DNA of 64,000 nt from Semisulcospira habei (GCA_036245525.1 BTPG01000005.1:129149799-129213798); one strand, 5' to 3'; counted from the stretch's first letter, positions 12,506 through 24,545 are shown. Numbers and translations: made by a program. Notes: a model not told the origin generated them from the letters alone.

Positions 12506-13049
12506 TAAAAAAAGAAAAGAAAAAAGTCGCATTTCTTTGCTCCTCAGTTTAGTTCTTCATCAATGTGACGCAAAAGCCGCAACGCTTTCTTACAAACACA
12601 AAAAAAAAGCTAATCGGCGAGTACACTTGATCAAAGGCATGGGATAGAGAAATGCTCTTTCATCGCATGTATCAATGTACAAAACACACACAAAAATCTC
12701 AAACCTCAGCCGTCCAATGTGTCAGTCGTCCAACTTATGAGCTCTAATTCAACTCCGGTTTACGTATGGCCAACTCGTCCAGGTCACTGTGTATTTGCCC
12801 AATGATGCATGCAGACCTGTGGTTAGATTGAAAGGCAGCTACCGCCACCTTATGCTTAGCGCTTAATCTGTAGGTTGTTTGGTTTCTTATCGTTCACCCC
12901 GTGTGCACACCGGTTTAGAATAAATTCGTACGGCGAACTCGACGTGACTCTCCCTGGAAAAGCCACAGATCCCCCTTTTTATACAGGCTGAACATGCTAA
13001 GTGTGCCTTTCATCGAAATAAAAGTTGCCTGCATGCAGGAGTAAGTTCA

Positions 13050-13124
13050 TGGGCCGACGTTAGCCGCAGTTGGCCTGCGCACAACCGTGCGCGGGCCAAC
13101 TGCGGCTGACGTCGGCCGAACATC
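13050..13124. repeat. Family D GC-rich palindrome
   Basis: GGGCCGACGTTAGCC arm with mirror GGCTGACGTCGGCC. Confidence 0.65.
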
Positions 13125-13503
13125 ATTTGCTCACCGAGCAGATCCTCACGAGCCGCCGCAGTGAATTGTGAAGAACCGGCTGTGCCTCTTAAATGAAGGC
13201 CGCGGCAAAACACTCACGACGATCTATTCCTCCTGCTGTGGGGCGATTCTCGGCCATTTGCGAGTGTCTGCACCTCTTGCAAGCAAAAGACTCGTGAACT
13301 TCTATATAACACCTACGCCTCCTCCAGATAAATTTTACGTCTGTGTCCTCCAAACTGAGCCGGGTTTTATGATAATAATAATTGTCACCCTTTGCCTGCC
13401 ACTGGACGCATAGTACTTGGTCTCTGAAATCTTTTTTTTTTAATTCAACGACCAAGAGCCACAACCGTCACTATGGGCAAGGAATATGCAAGGACTGGTC
13501 TCA

Positions 13504-13570
13504 GCAAGTGACATAGATCCTCATGAGCCCCCCGCGTCTGCGGTGGCTCATGAGGATCTATGTCTCTTGC
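13504..13570. repeat. Family A palindrome
   Basis: GCAAGTGACATAGATCC and GGATCTATGTCTCTTGC arms. Confidence 0.65.
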
Positions 13571-13728
13571 AGCTGGACTAGAAGCGAAGGTATTAAATCG
13601 TGTGACCGATTTGCTGCGTCAGTGTGTGTACTGTTAGTATGTGCACACTGTGATTGACCCCATTTTAGACTTGTGCCAAACTAATTCTTATTGTTAACCC
13701 TTTCTCGCAGAGGACATGACCTTCGACC

Positions 13729-13837
13729 AGTTGATTGAGTGAGCTTAGTCTTGCGCCAGCCACTAAGCAAGGTGCTCCGTAATCGCGGAGCACCTTGCTT
13801 AGTGGCTGGCGCAGGACTAAGTTCACTCAATCAACTG
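13729..13837. repeat. Family E palindrome
   Basis: CAGTTGATTGAGTGA outer arms and CTAAGCAAGGTGCTCCG inner stem, loop TAATCG. Confidence 0.7.
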
Positions 13838-14252
13838 ACCCCTTGTGCATATTGGAATAACGTTTGACCACTGACAGTAAGGGGATAAACACTGCCACTT
13901 TGAGGTGGAGTAACCTCAGGTTGTAATCAGCTACGCGTGTAGTATTGATTTTTTTTCTCAACCTGGGTAGGGTTTATCAGGGTAACGGGCCCGTGAGGAA
14001 GAAACGACAGTGTTGTGCAATGCCAGTGAACGGACAAAAACGAACGAAGACTGTCCGTGTGGACGACAACCAAACACACCACTAAACAACTGCCCGACGG
14101 ACTAACGAACCAGCCAGCCAGCCAGCCAACTGGGCCGACCGACAAATCAACCAAACAAACAACCAACCAACTTTTCAACCAACCAGTCAACCAACCAATA
14201 GACGAAGAAAGAGAGAAAGCAAGCATAAACCCAAAGCAACAATAAGCAAATG

Positions 14253-14325
14253 AATGAATGCATGAATGAATGAATGAATGAATGAATGAATGAATGAATG
14301 AATGAGTGAATGAATGAATGAATGC
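14253..14325. repeat. (GAAT)n microsatellite
   Basis: Tandem GAAT/TGAA units just upstream of the LINE at 14.6 kb. Confidence 0.85.
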
Positions 14326-14555
14326 AAATAATAAATAAATGCAGGAATGCTGGAATGCAACATTATTTCAATCGGACCACAGTCTGTGGTCTCAGTTGTA
14401 CTGTAAAGGAGACATATTATTGCAAATGGAATGGCAAGCAGCCAAGCTTTACCCATGCTCACAATTCCAGGCAACCGGAGAAACAAACGTGGTAATCCAC
14501 TAGGATTAATACATTCACCCTTAGACACCGCTGGGTGTTTAACTGGACATAAAAG

Positions 14556-16650
14556 TTTAAAGCTTAGAGAGCTCCAGAACGAGTGGTGGTCCAGACTCGC
14601 ACAGAGGACCCAGCTCTGCGCTGACAATGGTGACTACAGGGGCTTCTACGAAGCACTGAAAGCAGTGTATGGCCCTAGGCACCTGGTACAAAGTCCCCTG
14701 CGAAGCGCTGATGGACAGGCACTCCTCACAGATAATACCTCCATCTTGAACCGCTGGTCGGAATACTTTCAGGACCTCTTCGGCGCTGAGCGCACTGTTC
14801 AAGAAACAGTCATCCTCCAAATCCCACACCTTCCACTAAAGGTTGAATTGGACGAACCGCCCACCGCCGAAGAGACCCTCACAGCCATCCACCAGCTCAA
14901 GAGTGGCAAAGCAGCAGGCATTGACGGAATCCCGCCAGAGATCTGGAAACATGGAGGCCCAGCACTGCACAACAAGCTCCACGACTTCTTTCTCTGCTGC
15001 TGGGAAAAAGGAACACTACCAAAGGACCTCCGTGATGCAGTCATCATCACCCTGCACAAGAACAAAGGAGAGAAGTCTGCCTGCTCTAATTATCGTGGAA
15101 TTACCCTGCTGTCCATTGCCGGGAAAATTCTCGCAAGGTTGCTCCTAAATCGGCTGGTACCTGCCATCGCTGAAGACCACCTCCCAGAGGGCCAGTGTGG
15201 CTTCAGAGCCAACAGGAGCACCACCGACATGGTCTTTGTGCTGAGACAGCTTCAGGAGAAGTGCCGCGAGCAGAACAAAGGGCTGTACGTAACGTTTGTC
15301 GACCTAACAAAAGCGTTTGACACTGTGAGCAAGCAAGGTATGTGGCAGATCCTGGAGCGACTAGGCTGTCCCCCAAAGTTCCTCAACATGATCGTCCAGC
15401 TCCACGAGGACCAGCAAGGCCAGGTCAGACTAAACAGTGACCTCTCAGAACCATTCCCCATTCGCAACGGCGTGAAGCAAGGCTGCGTGCTGGCACCGAC
15501 CCTCTTCACCATCTTCTTCAGCATGATGTTGAAGCAGGCCACAGTAGACCTCGACGATGACGACGCAGTGTACATCAGGTATCGTCTCGATGGCAGCCTG
15601 TTCAACCTCAGACGACTGCAGGCCCACACGAAAACCCTAGACCAACTGATTCGTGAGCTGCTCTTTGCTGATGACGCTGCCCTCGTTGCACACACAGATA
15701 GAGCCTTGCAGCGCATTACGTCCTGCTTCGCAGATGCCGCCCAGCTCTTTGGACGGAGGTCAGTCTGAAAAAGTCAGAGGTCCTTCATCAGCCGGCACCC
15801 AAGGAAGAGCATCGCCCTCCCCACATCACCATCGGCGAGTCCGAACTGAAGTCTGTACACCAGTTTACCTACCTTGGCTGCATCATCACGTCAGACGCCA
15901 AGCTGGACAAGGAGCTGGACAACAGGCTGGCAAAAGCGAACAGTGCTTTCGGGCGACTATTCAAGCGGGTGTGGCACAATCAACAGCTAAAAAAAGGCAC
16001 CAAGATCAGCGTGTACAGAGCTGTCGTCCTCACCACCCTGCTGTACGGTTCCGAGTCCTGGGCCCTCTACCGCAGCCAACTACGACGCTTTCACCAGCGC
16101 TGCCTGCGTACCATCCTCAGCATTCACTGGAGTGACTATGTCACCAACGTCGAGGTCCTTGAACAGGCGGAAACTGTGAGCATCGAGGCTTTGCTGCTGC
16201 GGACACAGCTTCGCTGGGCGGGGCACATCTCCAGGATGGAGGATCATCGCCTACCCAAGATCACTCTGTTCGGCGAGCTCGCCACTGGACACCGAGACAG
16301 AGGGGCACCAAAGAAGAGATACAAAGACGGTCTCAAGAAGTCATTTAGTGCCTGCCAAATCGACCACCGCCAGTGGTCTTCGCTTGCTGCGGACCGTGAC
16401 ACCTGGCGCTCCACCATTTACAAGGCAGCCGCCTCCCTTGAGGACTCTCGCAGAGCTAACCTTAAGGACAAGCGGCTCAGAAGAAAAAACAGAATTGTCG
16501 TAACTCAGAATCCTGACCAGACCTTCCCCTGCAGCCACTGCGGTCGAACCTGCCTGTCCCGGATTGGCCTCCGCAGCCACGAAAATGCCTGCAGACGACG
16601 TGGGCAAGCCCTATAGAATCTTCGTTCGCGAAGTCAAGCCAAGAGAGAGA
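14556..16650 (+). pseudogene. Non-LTR retrotransposon with RT and C-terminal zinc finger, frameshifted
   Basis: Homology begins near 14556 (RELQNEWW), so the 5' end with the endonuclease is missing. RT blocks follow: SGKAAGIDGIPPEIW, YRGITLLSIAGKILARLL, GQCGFRANRSTTDM, catalytic FVDLTKAFDTV, GVKQGCVLAPTLF and catalytic LLFADDAALV. One base too many near 15750-15756 moves the frame; the rest (YLGCIITSDA-type thumb region, then a C2H2-like finger in CSHCGRTCLSRIGLRSH) continues to the stop at 16616. A short GA-rich tail ends near 16650. The intact codons on both sides of a single break indicate a fairly recent copy. It is a different family from the RT inside the Polinton. The clade is not assigned. 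Confidence 0.88.
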
Positions 16651-16728
16651 GAGAGAAAAGTTTAAAGGTAGTGCCAGTTTAACTTAGTGCCCCACATCAC
16701 CGCATCACGACGACGAATAAATAATCAA

Positions 16729-16790
16729 TCCAGACCAAAAAGGTGACTGCCAAGCGTGTAATATGCAAAGAAGTACCCAACGGGTACTTC
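16729..16790 (+). repeat. Family F repeat, short copy
   Basis: Only the CCAGACCAAAAAGGTGACTG to AAGTACCCAACG part is present. Confidence 0.5.
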
Positions 16791-16899
16791 TCCGACGAAT
16801 AAATAGTATTTGCTATGATGGTGGGGTGAGGTGGGATGGGGTGATGGCAAGGTGTTATTATAGAGATTAAAGTATGCCTCACCTCCCCAAATAAAGACT

Positions 16900-16969
16900 G
16901 GAGTGCTCAGTTCGACCAATAAAATGCGAGCTCTAAAGAGCTCGCATTTATTGGTCGAACTGATCACTC
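16900..16969. repeat. Perfect-stem hairpin
   Basis: GGAGTGCTCAGTTCGACCAA and its mirror around GCGAGCTCTAAAGAGCTCGC. Confidence 0.6.
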
Positions 16970-17218
16970 CTGATTCATTTTGCGTAATTGGAGGTCAGGA
17001 TAATATAATTTATTTACACCACGACTTTTTGACAAGAGTTTAACCTCAGAAGTCACATATCCCGTTCTTTTTTGAAGCGATACGTTGCCGCAGTTGGGTC
17101 GCTCTTACGTTACGCCGCTTCAGTTGCGTGCCATTGCAACGAAACAGTCGAAAGAGCGGCCGAGACCGCACAACTTTATCACCGCGCGCGAACTAGACAG
17201 CCTAGTGACACAATGGTC

Positions 17219-17246
17219 GGGGGGGGGGGGGGGGGGGGGGGGGGGG
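17219..17246. repeat. Poly-G run, 28 bp
   Basis: Uninterrupted G tract; could form stacked G structures and is a likely sequencing weak point. Confidence 0.85.
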
Positions 17247-17471
17247 AAGCCTGCGAGTTGTATAAAATCTATTCCAGACCATTGTACAGTTCCAACAGTC
17301 TGACTGAAATTCCTCAATCCACAAAATTCACAAAAGTCATTTGTCACTGAATCTTCTCGAATTCGATACATTTTGTTCGGCGCCAGGTCGGCGTAAACAC
17401 AGGCCAGCTTTCTGTCAGCATGAAAGTGTAACATTGGTTTACTGCGATCCGGCTCCCAAACCCTCCCATGT

Positions 17472-17536
17472 GCAAGAGACATAGATCCTCATGAACCCCC
17501 GCAGCTTTCAAGGACTCATGAGGATCTATGCCTCTA
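17472..17536. repeat. Family A palindrome
   Basis: GCAAGAGACATAGATCC arm with the mirrored GGATCTATGCCTCT. Confidence 0.65.
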
Positions 17537-17623
17537 TTTACATTCATTTGCTGGAATAAATTAACTCATATCTCGTCTGATGTGAAACTTTCCGTAACAC
17601 TTGCAGTACATGTAAAACCAATG

Positions 17624-17690
17624 TGCAAGAGGCGTAGACCCCCATGAGCCCCCGCAATTGCGGGGGCTCATGATGATCTACGCCTCTTGC
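17624..17690. repeat. Family A palindrome
   Basis: Almost perfect hairpin; centre CCCCCGCAATTGCGGGGG. It lies 87 bp from the previous copy. Confidence 0.7.
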
Positions 17691-18308
17691 AGCGTTAGCT
17701 GATATATTTCGCAGTCGGTTGAGGTCATGAGGAGTTTCATCTCAGCTCACTTACAGTAGCTTAGTCAATAGTCAAGTCCCTACAAGACAAACACGAGTAC
17801 ACAATGAATACTGTTTGCTCTGTTTTAGTTCCAGACAAAAATTGGGGATACACACCTTACAATCGCAATGCTCAGCATGCACACGAAGCGTACCTACAAG
17901 TCGAAGGAGACGGATCTACCGTGATGTCTCTTAGATATTGCCACATCAGTTATCTGGTCTCCAAAAGGTAGCTTAACTCATTCAGCCCCAACACACCATA
18001 TCAAGACATGGATCGAGCATAATAGTTCAAGGGTGGTGCCAGAATAGCTTGGCGCCCATATCATGCCCGACCTGTCTCTAGAATTGTAATAAAGTCATTC
18101 TGAGGGCAACTTCAAATTTGGGGATTTCGACGCTGGGGTAGAATGTATTAAGCATAGGCACTACTTTAAGTGCGATCACGATTTTGAAGAGCGTGTTGAA
18201 AAATGTATAGAGACTGAGTGATTGCCGGATCGAAAAAAAAGCAGTAGATTGTGTGCGGAATCTATCAAAGCTGAACACAGCGGCAACTATTACATCGCAC
18301 AAAATGTC

Positions 18309-18388
18309 TTCGGGCCAATGTCGGCAGCAGTTGGCCCGCGCGCACAACCGTGCGCGGTCCAACTGCGACCGACGACGGCCCGATGATA
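18309..18388. repeat. Family D GC-rich palindrome
   Basis: TCGGGCCAATGTCGGC and mirror; the centre is GCGCGCACAACCGTGCGCGG. Confidence 0.62.
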
Positions 18389-18439
18389 TTTTGCCGGCCA
18401 TCTAGGGGTTACAGTGAACTTGTCACTCACGCTTTCTGG

Positions 18440-18646
18440 TCTGGACTGATTTCAAACGGCCTAAAGCCGCCACTTATAAAATCACGTACGTGCGCGCGGT
18501 TGACGCCGGTAGTGAAACTGTACTAGATATCGTGAGCGTTTGATTGCTAGATCGAAGGAAAGTACAGTTGATTGTGTGCGGACTCTATCAACACGAAAAC
18601 TGCCAGTGTATATTAGGTAGCAGATACGACAGAGGTTAACCCCTTC
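18440..18646 (+). repeat. Dispersed repeat shared with 29030-29245
   Basis: Matches the 29-kb copy in the same orientation, for example TAAAGCCGC, GTACTAGATATCGTGAG and GTTGATTGTGTGCGGACTCT. Both end in a family A MITE left end. Confidence 0.6.
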
Positions 18647-18846
18647 CCTGCCAAAGGGTCTACATGTTGTGTCTGAAATCGGCTGTGTTCACTGAACGAC
18701 CAAAAGCCACAAACTGTCCACAAAACCTCGGATACAAAGTGGTCTCAGCAAGATCTCATGAGCCTCCGCGGTCGCGGGGACTCATGAGGATCTTTGCCTC
18801 TTGCAGTTAGCTCGCGTTCACTTTGTCTCGGTAGGGAAGGGGTTAA
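18636..18846 (+). mobile_element. Family A hairpin MITE, full length, TTAA-flanked
   Basis: Left end TTAACCCCTTCCCTGCC, right end GTAGGGAAGGGGTTAA. The interior has the family segment TTCACTGAACGACCAAAAGC and the palindrome at 18747-18805. Confidence 0.7.
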
Positions 18847-19230
18847 TAACACAATCAGCTCTTACACACTACAAGGTATGGACTGATCGGGAATGATAAT
18901 TTAAAGGTAGTGCCAGAAAAGCTTGGCACCTCGGGTATGAAATATCGAATTCGAAATTAAATTTGCAGCACTCTGAGTTTAGTCAACGATTGTATTGTTT
19001 TCCACTGACACTCTCAATCATGACGCAAAGTCGTGAAACTACGTTAACACAAGTCTTCTATTTATCCAAACCCCGAAAATAGTTCCAAACAAAATCGTAT
19101 TTGAGTTGTAATTGTGTCCGTACACATGCAGTGCAAATATATTTTTTATGAGATGACGGGGTGGGGACTATTTTACCGATATAAAGATTGGACATTACGT
19201 TTGCTGCAATTACGAAGTTGCTGGACTGTC

Positions 19231-19350
19231 TCAATCCAGACCAAAAAGGTGACTACCAAGCGTGTAAAATGCAGAGAAGCACCCAACGAAGAAAGAAACA
19301 CTTTTAGAAAAGACAGTTACACTACAATTTATTAATATTTCGGGTAAATA
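19231..19350 (+). repeat. Family F repeat
   Basis: TCCAGACCAAAAAGGTGACT through TTATTAATATTTCGGGTAAA, close to full length. Confidence 0.55.
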
Positions 19351-19877
19351 AAAAGTCTTCAAATCAGACTAAAAAACAAGTATAGAGATCAGTCGCTTCA
19401 GTTGCCACATTCCTTCTTCGATAAGATCAGTATAAATATTAATAAATTGTGTTGCAACCGTCTTTTCTTAGCGTGTCTCTTTCTCCGTGGGGTTCTTCGC
19501 TGGAATGTATCACTTTCCAAATTAATCATCTTGTGCAATGCATCCACCGGTACAGTAAATAGTACAGTTGGCTGTATGCACAAGGGGGTTAAATATTTAT
19601 GCAGTTCGCCCGTTAAGCACGGCCTGTGTAACTGCAGTTTCTTAACTCATTCTACCCCAACACCGAAATCCCCAAATGTTGCCCTTGTCCTCTGAAGACT
19701 GCATTGCAGTGCAGGACACAGATCGCCAAGGCGCCAAGCTATTCTGGCATCACCCTTGAACTATCATGGTCGATCCTTATCTTGCTGTGGGGTGTCTGGG
19801 GTAGAATGAGTTAAATAATTAACTGGTCAATTTACACCGCAGTTCAGAGAAACCCATTCAGCCCTGACGCACTACAG

Positions 19878-19982
19878 CAGGAGATGGGTCGACCATGATC
19901 ATTCAAGGGTAGTGCCAGATTAGCTTGGCGCCAAGCTAATCTGGCACTACCCTTGAATGATCATGGTCGATCCATCTCCTGC
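19878..19982. repeat. Family B long palindrome, perfect core
   Basis: Core TTAGCTTGGCGCCAAGCTAA has no spacer. The outer arms pair over almost their whole length. Half copies lie at 18010-18057, 18883-18930 and 19727-19790. Confidence 0.72.
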
Positions 19983-20196
19983 AACAGGTGCATAATCGTT
20001 ACATGACGCCTCCAAAATTTGGGAAATACGTGTGCCGGGCTGAATGAGGTTAACAGTCCTGCGGCGAATACAATCCTCCTGCTGGACATGTACACCCTCG
20101 GACTCCGCAAATCTGATGGAACTAAATTATACATCGGTGAAAATATAACACTTTCGATGCCAGCAGACGCAAATCAATTACATTAATTGTCCGGCC

Positions 20197-20365
20197 ATTA
20201 GCCCCGCCACTTGGAACAGCCTCCCCGCCCCTGTCCGTAACTGTCAAACGCTCTCCTCATTCAATTCCCTTGTCAAAACCGACCTCTACAACGCTGCCTT
20301 TTACTAGTTCTTTTCCCCAGCCATGCACAATTCATCACCACTGTCACATGTGTGTGCGTGTGTGC

Positions 20366-20438
<73 letters not shown>

Positions 20439-20526
20439 AGCTGTTAGCCTTTTCATTGTATCAGCGCTTTGAGTAACTTTTAGAATAGGCGCTTAACAAA
20501 TCTCTATTATTATTATTATTATTATT
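20197..20526 (+). pseudogene. Short 3' end of a non-LTR retrotransposon
   Basis: The frame from about 20200 reads ATWNSLPAPVRNCQTLSSFN, followed by FKTDLYN-like sequence, the terminal residues of CR1/Rex1-type reverse transcriptases. The 3' untranslated part contains a long GT run (20371-20432), then GCGCTT-type sequence and an (ATT)n tail ending at 20526. Confidence 0.6.
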
Positions 20527-20557
20527 TAGTAAAACTGTTGCCGCTAGGGTTTCACGT

Positions 20558-20834
20558 GAAAGAAAAACAGAAGATAGTGGTAGAAAACCCCGATAGTAAC
20601 AGATAACGACGTTTCGGATCAAAGATCCTTCCTCAGGTGACATGGAAACAAACGTAGAACAGAAAGAAAAGACGTCATCCTGTATTAGATGATACAGGAT
20701 GACGTCTTTTCTTTCTGTCGTGTTCTTTTCTGTTCTACGTTTGTTTCCATGTCACCTGAGGAAGGATCTTTGATCCGAAACGTCGTTATCTGTTACTATT
20801 TTAAAGGGTTTTCTACCACTATCTTCTGTTTTTC

Positions 20835-20837
<3 letters not shown>
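20558..20837. mobile_element. Foldback element inside ATT microsatellites
   Basis: About 135-bp arms, nearly perfect, centred near 20693. They contain GATAACGACGTTTCGGATCA, GGATCCTTCCTCAGG-like and GAAAAGACGTCATCCTGTAT segments. ATT repeats flank it on both sides. Confidence 0.7.

Positions 20838-20904
<67 letters not shown>
20838..20904. repeat. (ATT)n microsatellite
   Basis: Pure ATT run at the right edge of the 20.6-kb foldback. Confidence 0.85.
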
Positions 20905-20907
<3 letters not shown>

Positions 20908-21003
20908 CCTCTGGACGTCAGCGGCTAGAAATAATTTGTGTGAAACCTTCACACAACCACTGATGTTATCCCTGTCTGAGGCGCACGGGTATGAACGATG
21001 CCA

Positions 21004-21069
21004 GCAAGCGGCATAGATCCTCATGAGCCCCCGCAACTGCGGGGGCTCATAAGGATCTATGCCTCTTGC
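21004..21069. repeat. Family A palindrome
   Basis: Centre CCCCCGCAACTGCGGGGG; followed by a GGCAGTGAAGAGGTTAA-type MITE right end near 21108. Confidence 0.7.
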
Positions 21070-21721
21070 AGTTGGATGTTGCTGGTGATGTCCGGCAGTG
21101 AAGAGGTTAAGCCCATAACATATTGAACTGCTTATTAACCCCGTCACCAAAGGAACGTGGATATAATGAACTGTAACAAACTTGACCAAACAGGAAAAAG
21201 TCAGTCACACTTGTTATGCATTAAACTGATCAACTGTCCCATAAAGGCGAACGAAGTAAGTCCATTTTTGTGAAAAGAGAGATTTTCATGTTATTACAAT
21301 GCAATCCGCGCTTTTCCCCAAAAAATGGACTTACTGCTTTTTACCTTTCTAGGACAGAATGGTCGCCGGTCTGAATTTATAGATCAAGATTCAAGATTTA
21401 GAATTTAAAAAATATATATTTTCCATAAAAAAGGATATTTGTCTTTGCTTGCTGAGCGTAAGTAAAAGTTAGATCGTGGACAGTAGTGATTTTACCATAC
21501 CTTGCAGCCATTTGTAATCAAACTTAAGACCATAATTATTTGAAAGAACAGATGTCATAGTATTCTGACTAAACATTTGTAAATGCGATCTGGCGTCGTG
21601 TTCCTCTGGCGTTCTTCCGTCGCAGTGACTATAATTATAATTACTGTCCATTTGCAACTGAAGAGGAGATATTGTTAGTTATTGGTCATTAGTTAGTTAG
21701 TTATTATGATTTTACTATATG

Positions 21722-21804
21722 GCTGTCGGTAGCGGTTTTTGCCGCGATGATTCCGGCCGCAGGAATCATCCTGACAAAAATCGCTACCGTTAGCCAGAGG
21801 GTTA
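21722..21804. mobile_element. Family C hairpin
   Basis: CTGTCGGTAGCGG arm, GCGATGATTCC stem; the right side ends GAGGGTTAA. Confidence 0.6.
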
Positions 21805-21920
21805 ACACGCGGCCAACTCGCAGTGGCCACCGGCGCCTTAGGATAGAAGAGTTAATCCAATTTTGAGAAATGGATCGCAGCCATGTGATCATCAGTGAGG
21901 GTGTTTCTGGTATGCAAAAG

Positions 21921-22003
21921 GTCCTAGGGCCGACGTGGGCGGATGTTGGCCCGCGCACACTTGTGCGCGGGCCAGCATCCACCCACGACGGCCCGAGGAC
22001 CGT
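21921..22003. repeat. Family D GC-rich palindrome
   Basis: GGTCCTAGGGCCGACGTGGG and mirror; centre GCGCACACTTGTGCGC. Confidence 0.65.
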
Positions 22004-22381
22004 TCGCTGACTGACTTTGTATCTCCGTGACAGCTGGAAATCGTTAATTTGTGATGAATGGAGGAAAATGAATGATCTGTATCACAGATGATGCTGTTAG
22101 TGTGGTTGTTGTTTGGCTGCTTTCTTTGTTGTTGCCATCGTTACTGTGATTTGTGTGCTGGTCTGTGATTCTGGACCTTATGGATGTTTTTTTTGTTTTT
22201 TTTTAAAGGTCCAGAATCATCGACAAGAACAACCTTACAGGAATACGTCCATAGCAAGGACAGGATTGAAAAGGGGTCTGCGTGCACTTTTTGTTATCGT
22301 TGGAATTTAAGTTCCCTCCTTCTCCTCCTTCTCCTCTCTCTCTCCTCTCCGCCTCTCTATCTCTCTCTCTGAATGTAGTCT

Positions 22382-22597
22382 TTAACTCATTCAGGCCGAC
22401 GGCAGTATTTCCCAAGTTTTGGAGGCGTCATCTAATGACTGTGCACCAGTTGCAGGAGATGGATCGACCATGATAATAGTCAAGAGCAGTGCCAGATTAG
22501 CTTGGCGCCGACAGGTGCCAAGCTAATCTGGCACTATCCGTGAATTATTATGGTCGACCCATCTCCTGCTCTAGTGCGTGAGGGCTGAATGGGTTAA
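22382..22597 (+). mobile_element. Family B hairpin MITE, TTAA-flanked
   Basis: TTAACTCATTCAGGCCGACG at the left, GGGCTGAATGGGTTAA at the right. The long central palindrome (22452-22569) has the family core GCCAGATTAGCTTGGCGCC. Confidence 0.7.
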
Positions 22598-22602
22598 TGG
22601 TG

Positions 22603-22604
<2 letters not shown>

Positions 22605-22682
<78 letters not shown>
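22605..22682. repeat. (GT)n microsatellite
   Basis: About 38 GT units directly after a family B MITE. Confidence 0.9.
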
Positions 22683-22684
<2 letters not shown>

Positions 22685-22853
22685 ACGGACTCTTGTAGGC
22701 GAAAGGAAGGTCAAATTAACCATTGTACGCCGAAGACCGAAGGCGTGCGAATTGTTCCGAAAAAACACTAAGTAACTTCGTACATTAGAATGTTTTGATG
22801 CTCTTTTTATGGAAGCAATGACGCGTCACAAAGTGGTTTACCTGAAAGTATTA

Positions 22854-24103
22854 GTCCATAAGCTAAGAAAGTCTACCGTGCACCCTCCCCCCAGTACTCA
22901 ATAAGATGGGTTTCAAAGTGTTCCTTAGTATGTCCTGAGATGTTTAAGCCATGTTCCCCAAAAATCCTACAACTGATGGGTCTTTTTTTTAGGTTTTATT
23001 GTTTAGGAGCCCCTGTTAAGCATGCCTTAAATAAAAAGAATTACAATTAAATTGATGGGTCACATTGAAATTAATAAAATGATCACAAATGTTTATGCTC
23101 AATATGCATATTTTGTTAAGAAAACTGGCAACAAACATATTTAATCAGAGGAGCAATTGTTATGATCATTTTTCGTTCCTTTGCATACAGGTAAAATGGG
23201 GGTAGGGCAGCAGATTCAGCCACTGTGGCCCCTAAATGCATCACAGCATCATAAAATCAGGTTGGGAGTAACTGTGGTACTCTTTCCTAAACAATAAAAC
23301 CTAAAAAAAAGACCCATCAGTTGTATACAAAATTTCTGAGGGCATCAGAAACAACGTACGTTTCCCAATTCGGCAATTTTAAATGGGAAAAAGCTATCAT
23401 TCACCACGAACATACCGTAAAGGATGCCGACTTTCCTTATTTTCTTGCACTTTATGCTCACATTATTGAAACTTAATAGGTAAAGAGAGGTCAAAATAAA
23501 ATGGAATAACTTAAGCAATTTTTTTCTAATTAATTTTGTGTATTTTTACAACTTGGGGGTAGGGATACAAAATCAACCACTGTGGCACTCACAGTAATCA
23601 CAGCATCACCTAGTCACGTTTATAATAATTGTGACATCCCGTTTTAATGATGTAAACCTGAAAATGGACTGTCAGTGCTATAGAAAATGTCTGAAGCCAT
23701 CTGACACATTATTTTTGTCTTTTTTTGCGATTTCGCGGAAATGGTCGTTTACTGGGTGCACAAATACCTTCACTGTGAGCCAGAGATTCAATATGTTTTC
23801 ATTCTGTTTTATGCAGAGGATGCAGAAGGTGTGCCTTGACATAATATTGCCTGATTTGGGTTTCTGGAATGAATTCTGATTTATTTAGAGGAAAATGTTT
23901 CTCAACCTCATTTTAGCACCTGCGAAGAGCGTGAATGGGGGTACCCTTGCGCCATCGGCTATATCTCTGGTGTGTTCCTAAGGATTTTTGGGGAACATGG
24001 CTTAAACATCTCAGGACATACTAAGAAACACTTTGAAACCCATCTTATTGAGTACTGGGGGGGGGGGGGGTGCACGGTAGACCTTCCTAGCTTATGGACT
24101 ATA
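22854..24103. mobile_element. 1.25-kb element with about 120-bp terminal inverted repeats
   Basis: Left arm 22854-22974 and right arm 23978-24103 match closely (GTACTCAATAAGATGGGTTT, ATGTCCTGAGATGTTTAAGC, GTTCCCCAAAAATCCT). The right arm contains a longer G run. No coding frame is convincing, so it is non-autonomous. A smaller inverted-repeat element is nested at its left side. Confidence 0.7.
22970..23326. mobile_element. Nested element with about 38-bp inverted ends
   Basis: AACTGATGGGTCTTTTTTTT and AGGTTTTATTGTTTAGGA at the left are mirrored at 23286-23326. It sits directly behind the left arm of the larger element, so it was inserted later or captured at that boundary. Confidence 0.6.
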
Positions 24104-24242
24104 TGCCATTCGTAGTACAAATGACGGACGGCTACAAGGTTTTTTTGTGGCGAGGTCACGTGGTAAGGTTTGTGTTAAAAGGATTGGTCGTCTGACATAG
24201 GAATGAAAACAATAACGTTTGTCAGTCAGTCAGTTAGTTAGT

Positions 24243-24274
<32 letters not shown>

Positions 24275-24293
24275 CTCTCTCTCTCTGTATATG

Positions 24294-24294
<1 letters not shown>

Positions 24295-24369
<75 letters not shown>
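24295..24369. repeat. (GT)n microsatellite
   Basis: GT run preceded by GACA and CT runs (24240-24286). Confidence 0.9.
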
Positions 24370-24370
<1 letters not shown>

Positions 24371-24389
24371 CTGCTAAATTAGCCTTTTG

Positions 24390-24545
24390 ATGATCACGTT
24401 TTGCCTTTCTCTTTTAATTAGTTCTTATACATTACGCGTGTGTGTTGTGCTGTGTGAGTGCGTGTGCAAGAACATGATTGAAAAAAAGGTCTGTGTACCT
24501 AATCATTTATCCTTGAGAAGAAATAAAGTTTCATTTCATTTCATT
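24390..24545 (+). mobile_element. 3' tail of a LINE of the same family as the 24.7-kb copy
   Basis: Ends in CCTTGAGAAGAAATAAAGT followed by TTCATT repeats, nearly the same terminus as the LINE ending near 25940. Only the 3' untranslated part is present. Confidence 0.5.

Larger units (their letters stand above)
11270..14250. other. Non-coding; local direct duplication
   Basis: A roughly 120-bp segment (GCACACGCTATGTATGTCTC to GCACACTTCTTCCTAAGCA) occurs twice in tandem at about 11330-11463 and 11461-11594. CCAACCAA-type low complexity lies at 14100-14200. No gene seen. Confidence 0.55.
16660..20190. other. Non-coding repeat mosaic
   Basis: Only the listed MITEs, family F copies and poly-G are recognisable. 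Confidence 0.55.
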
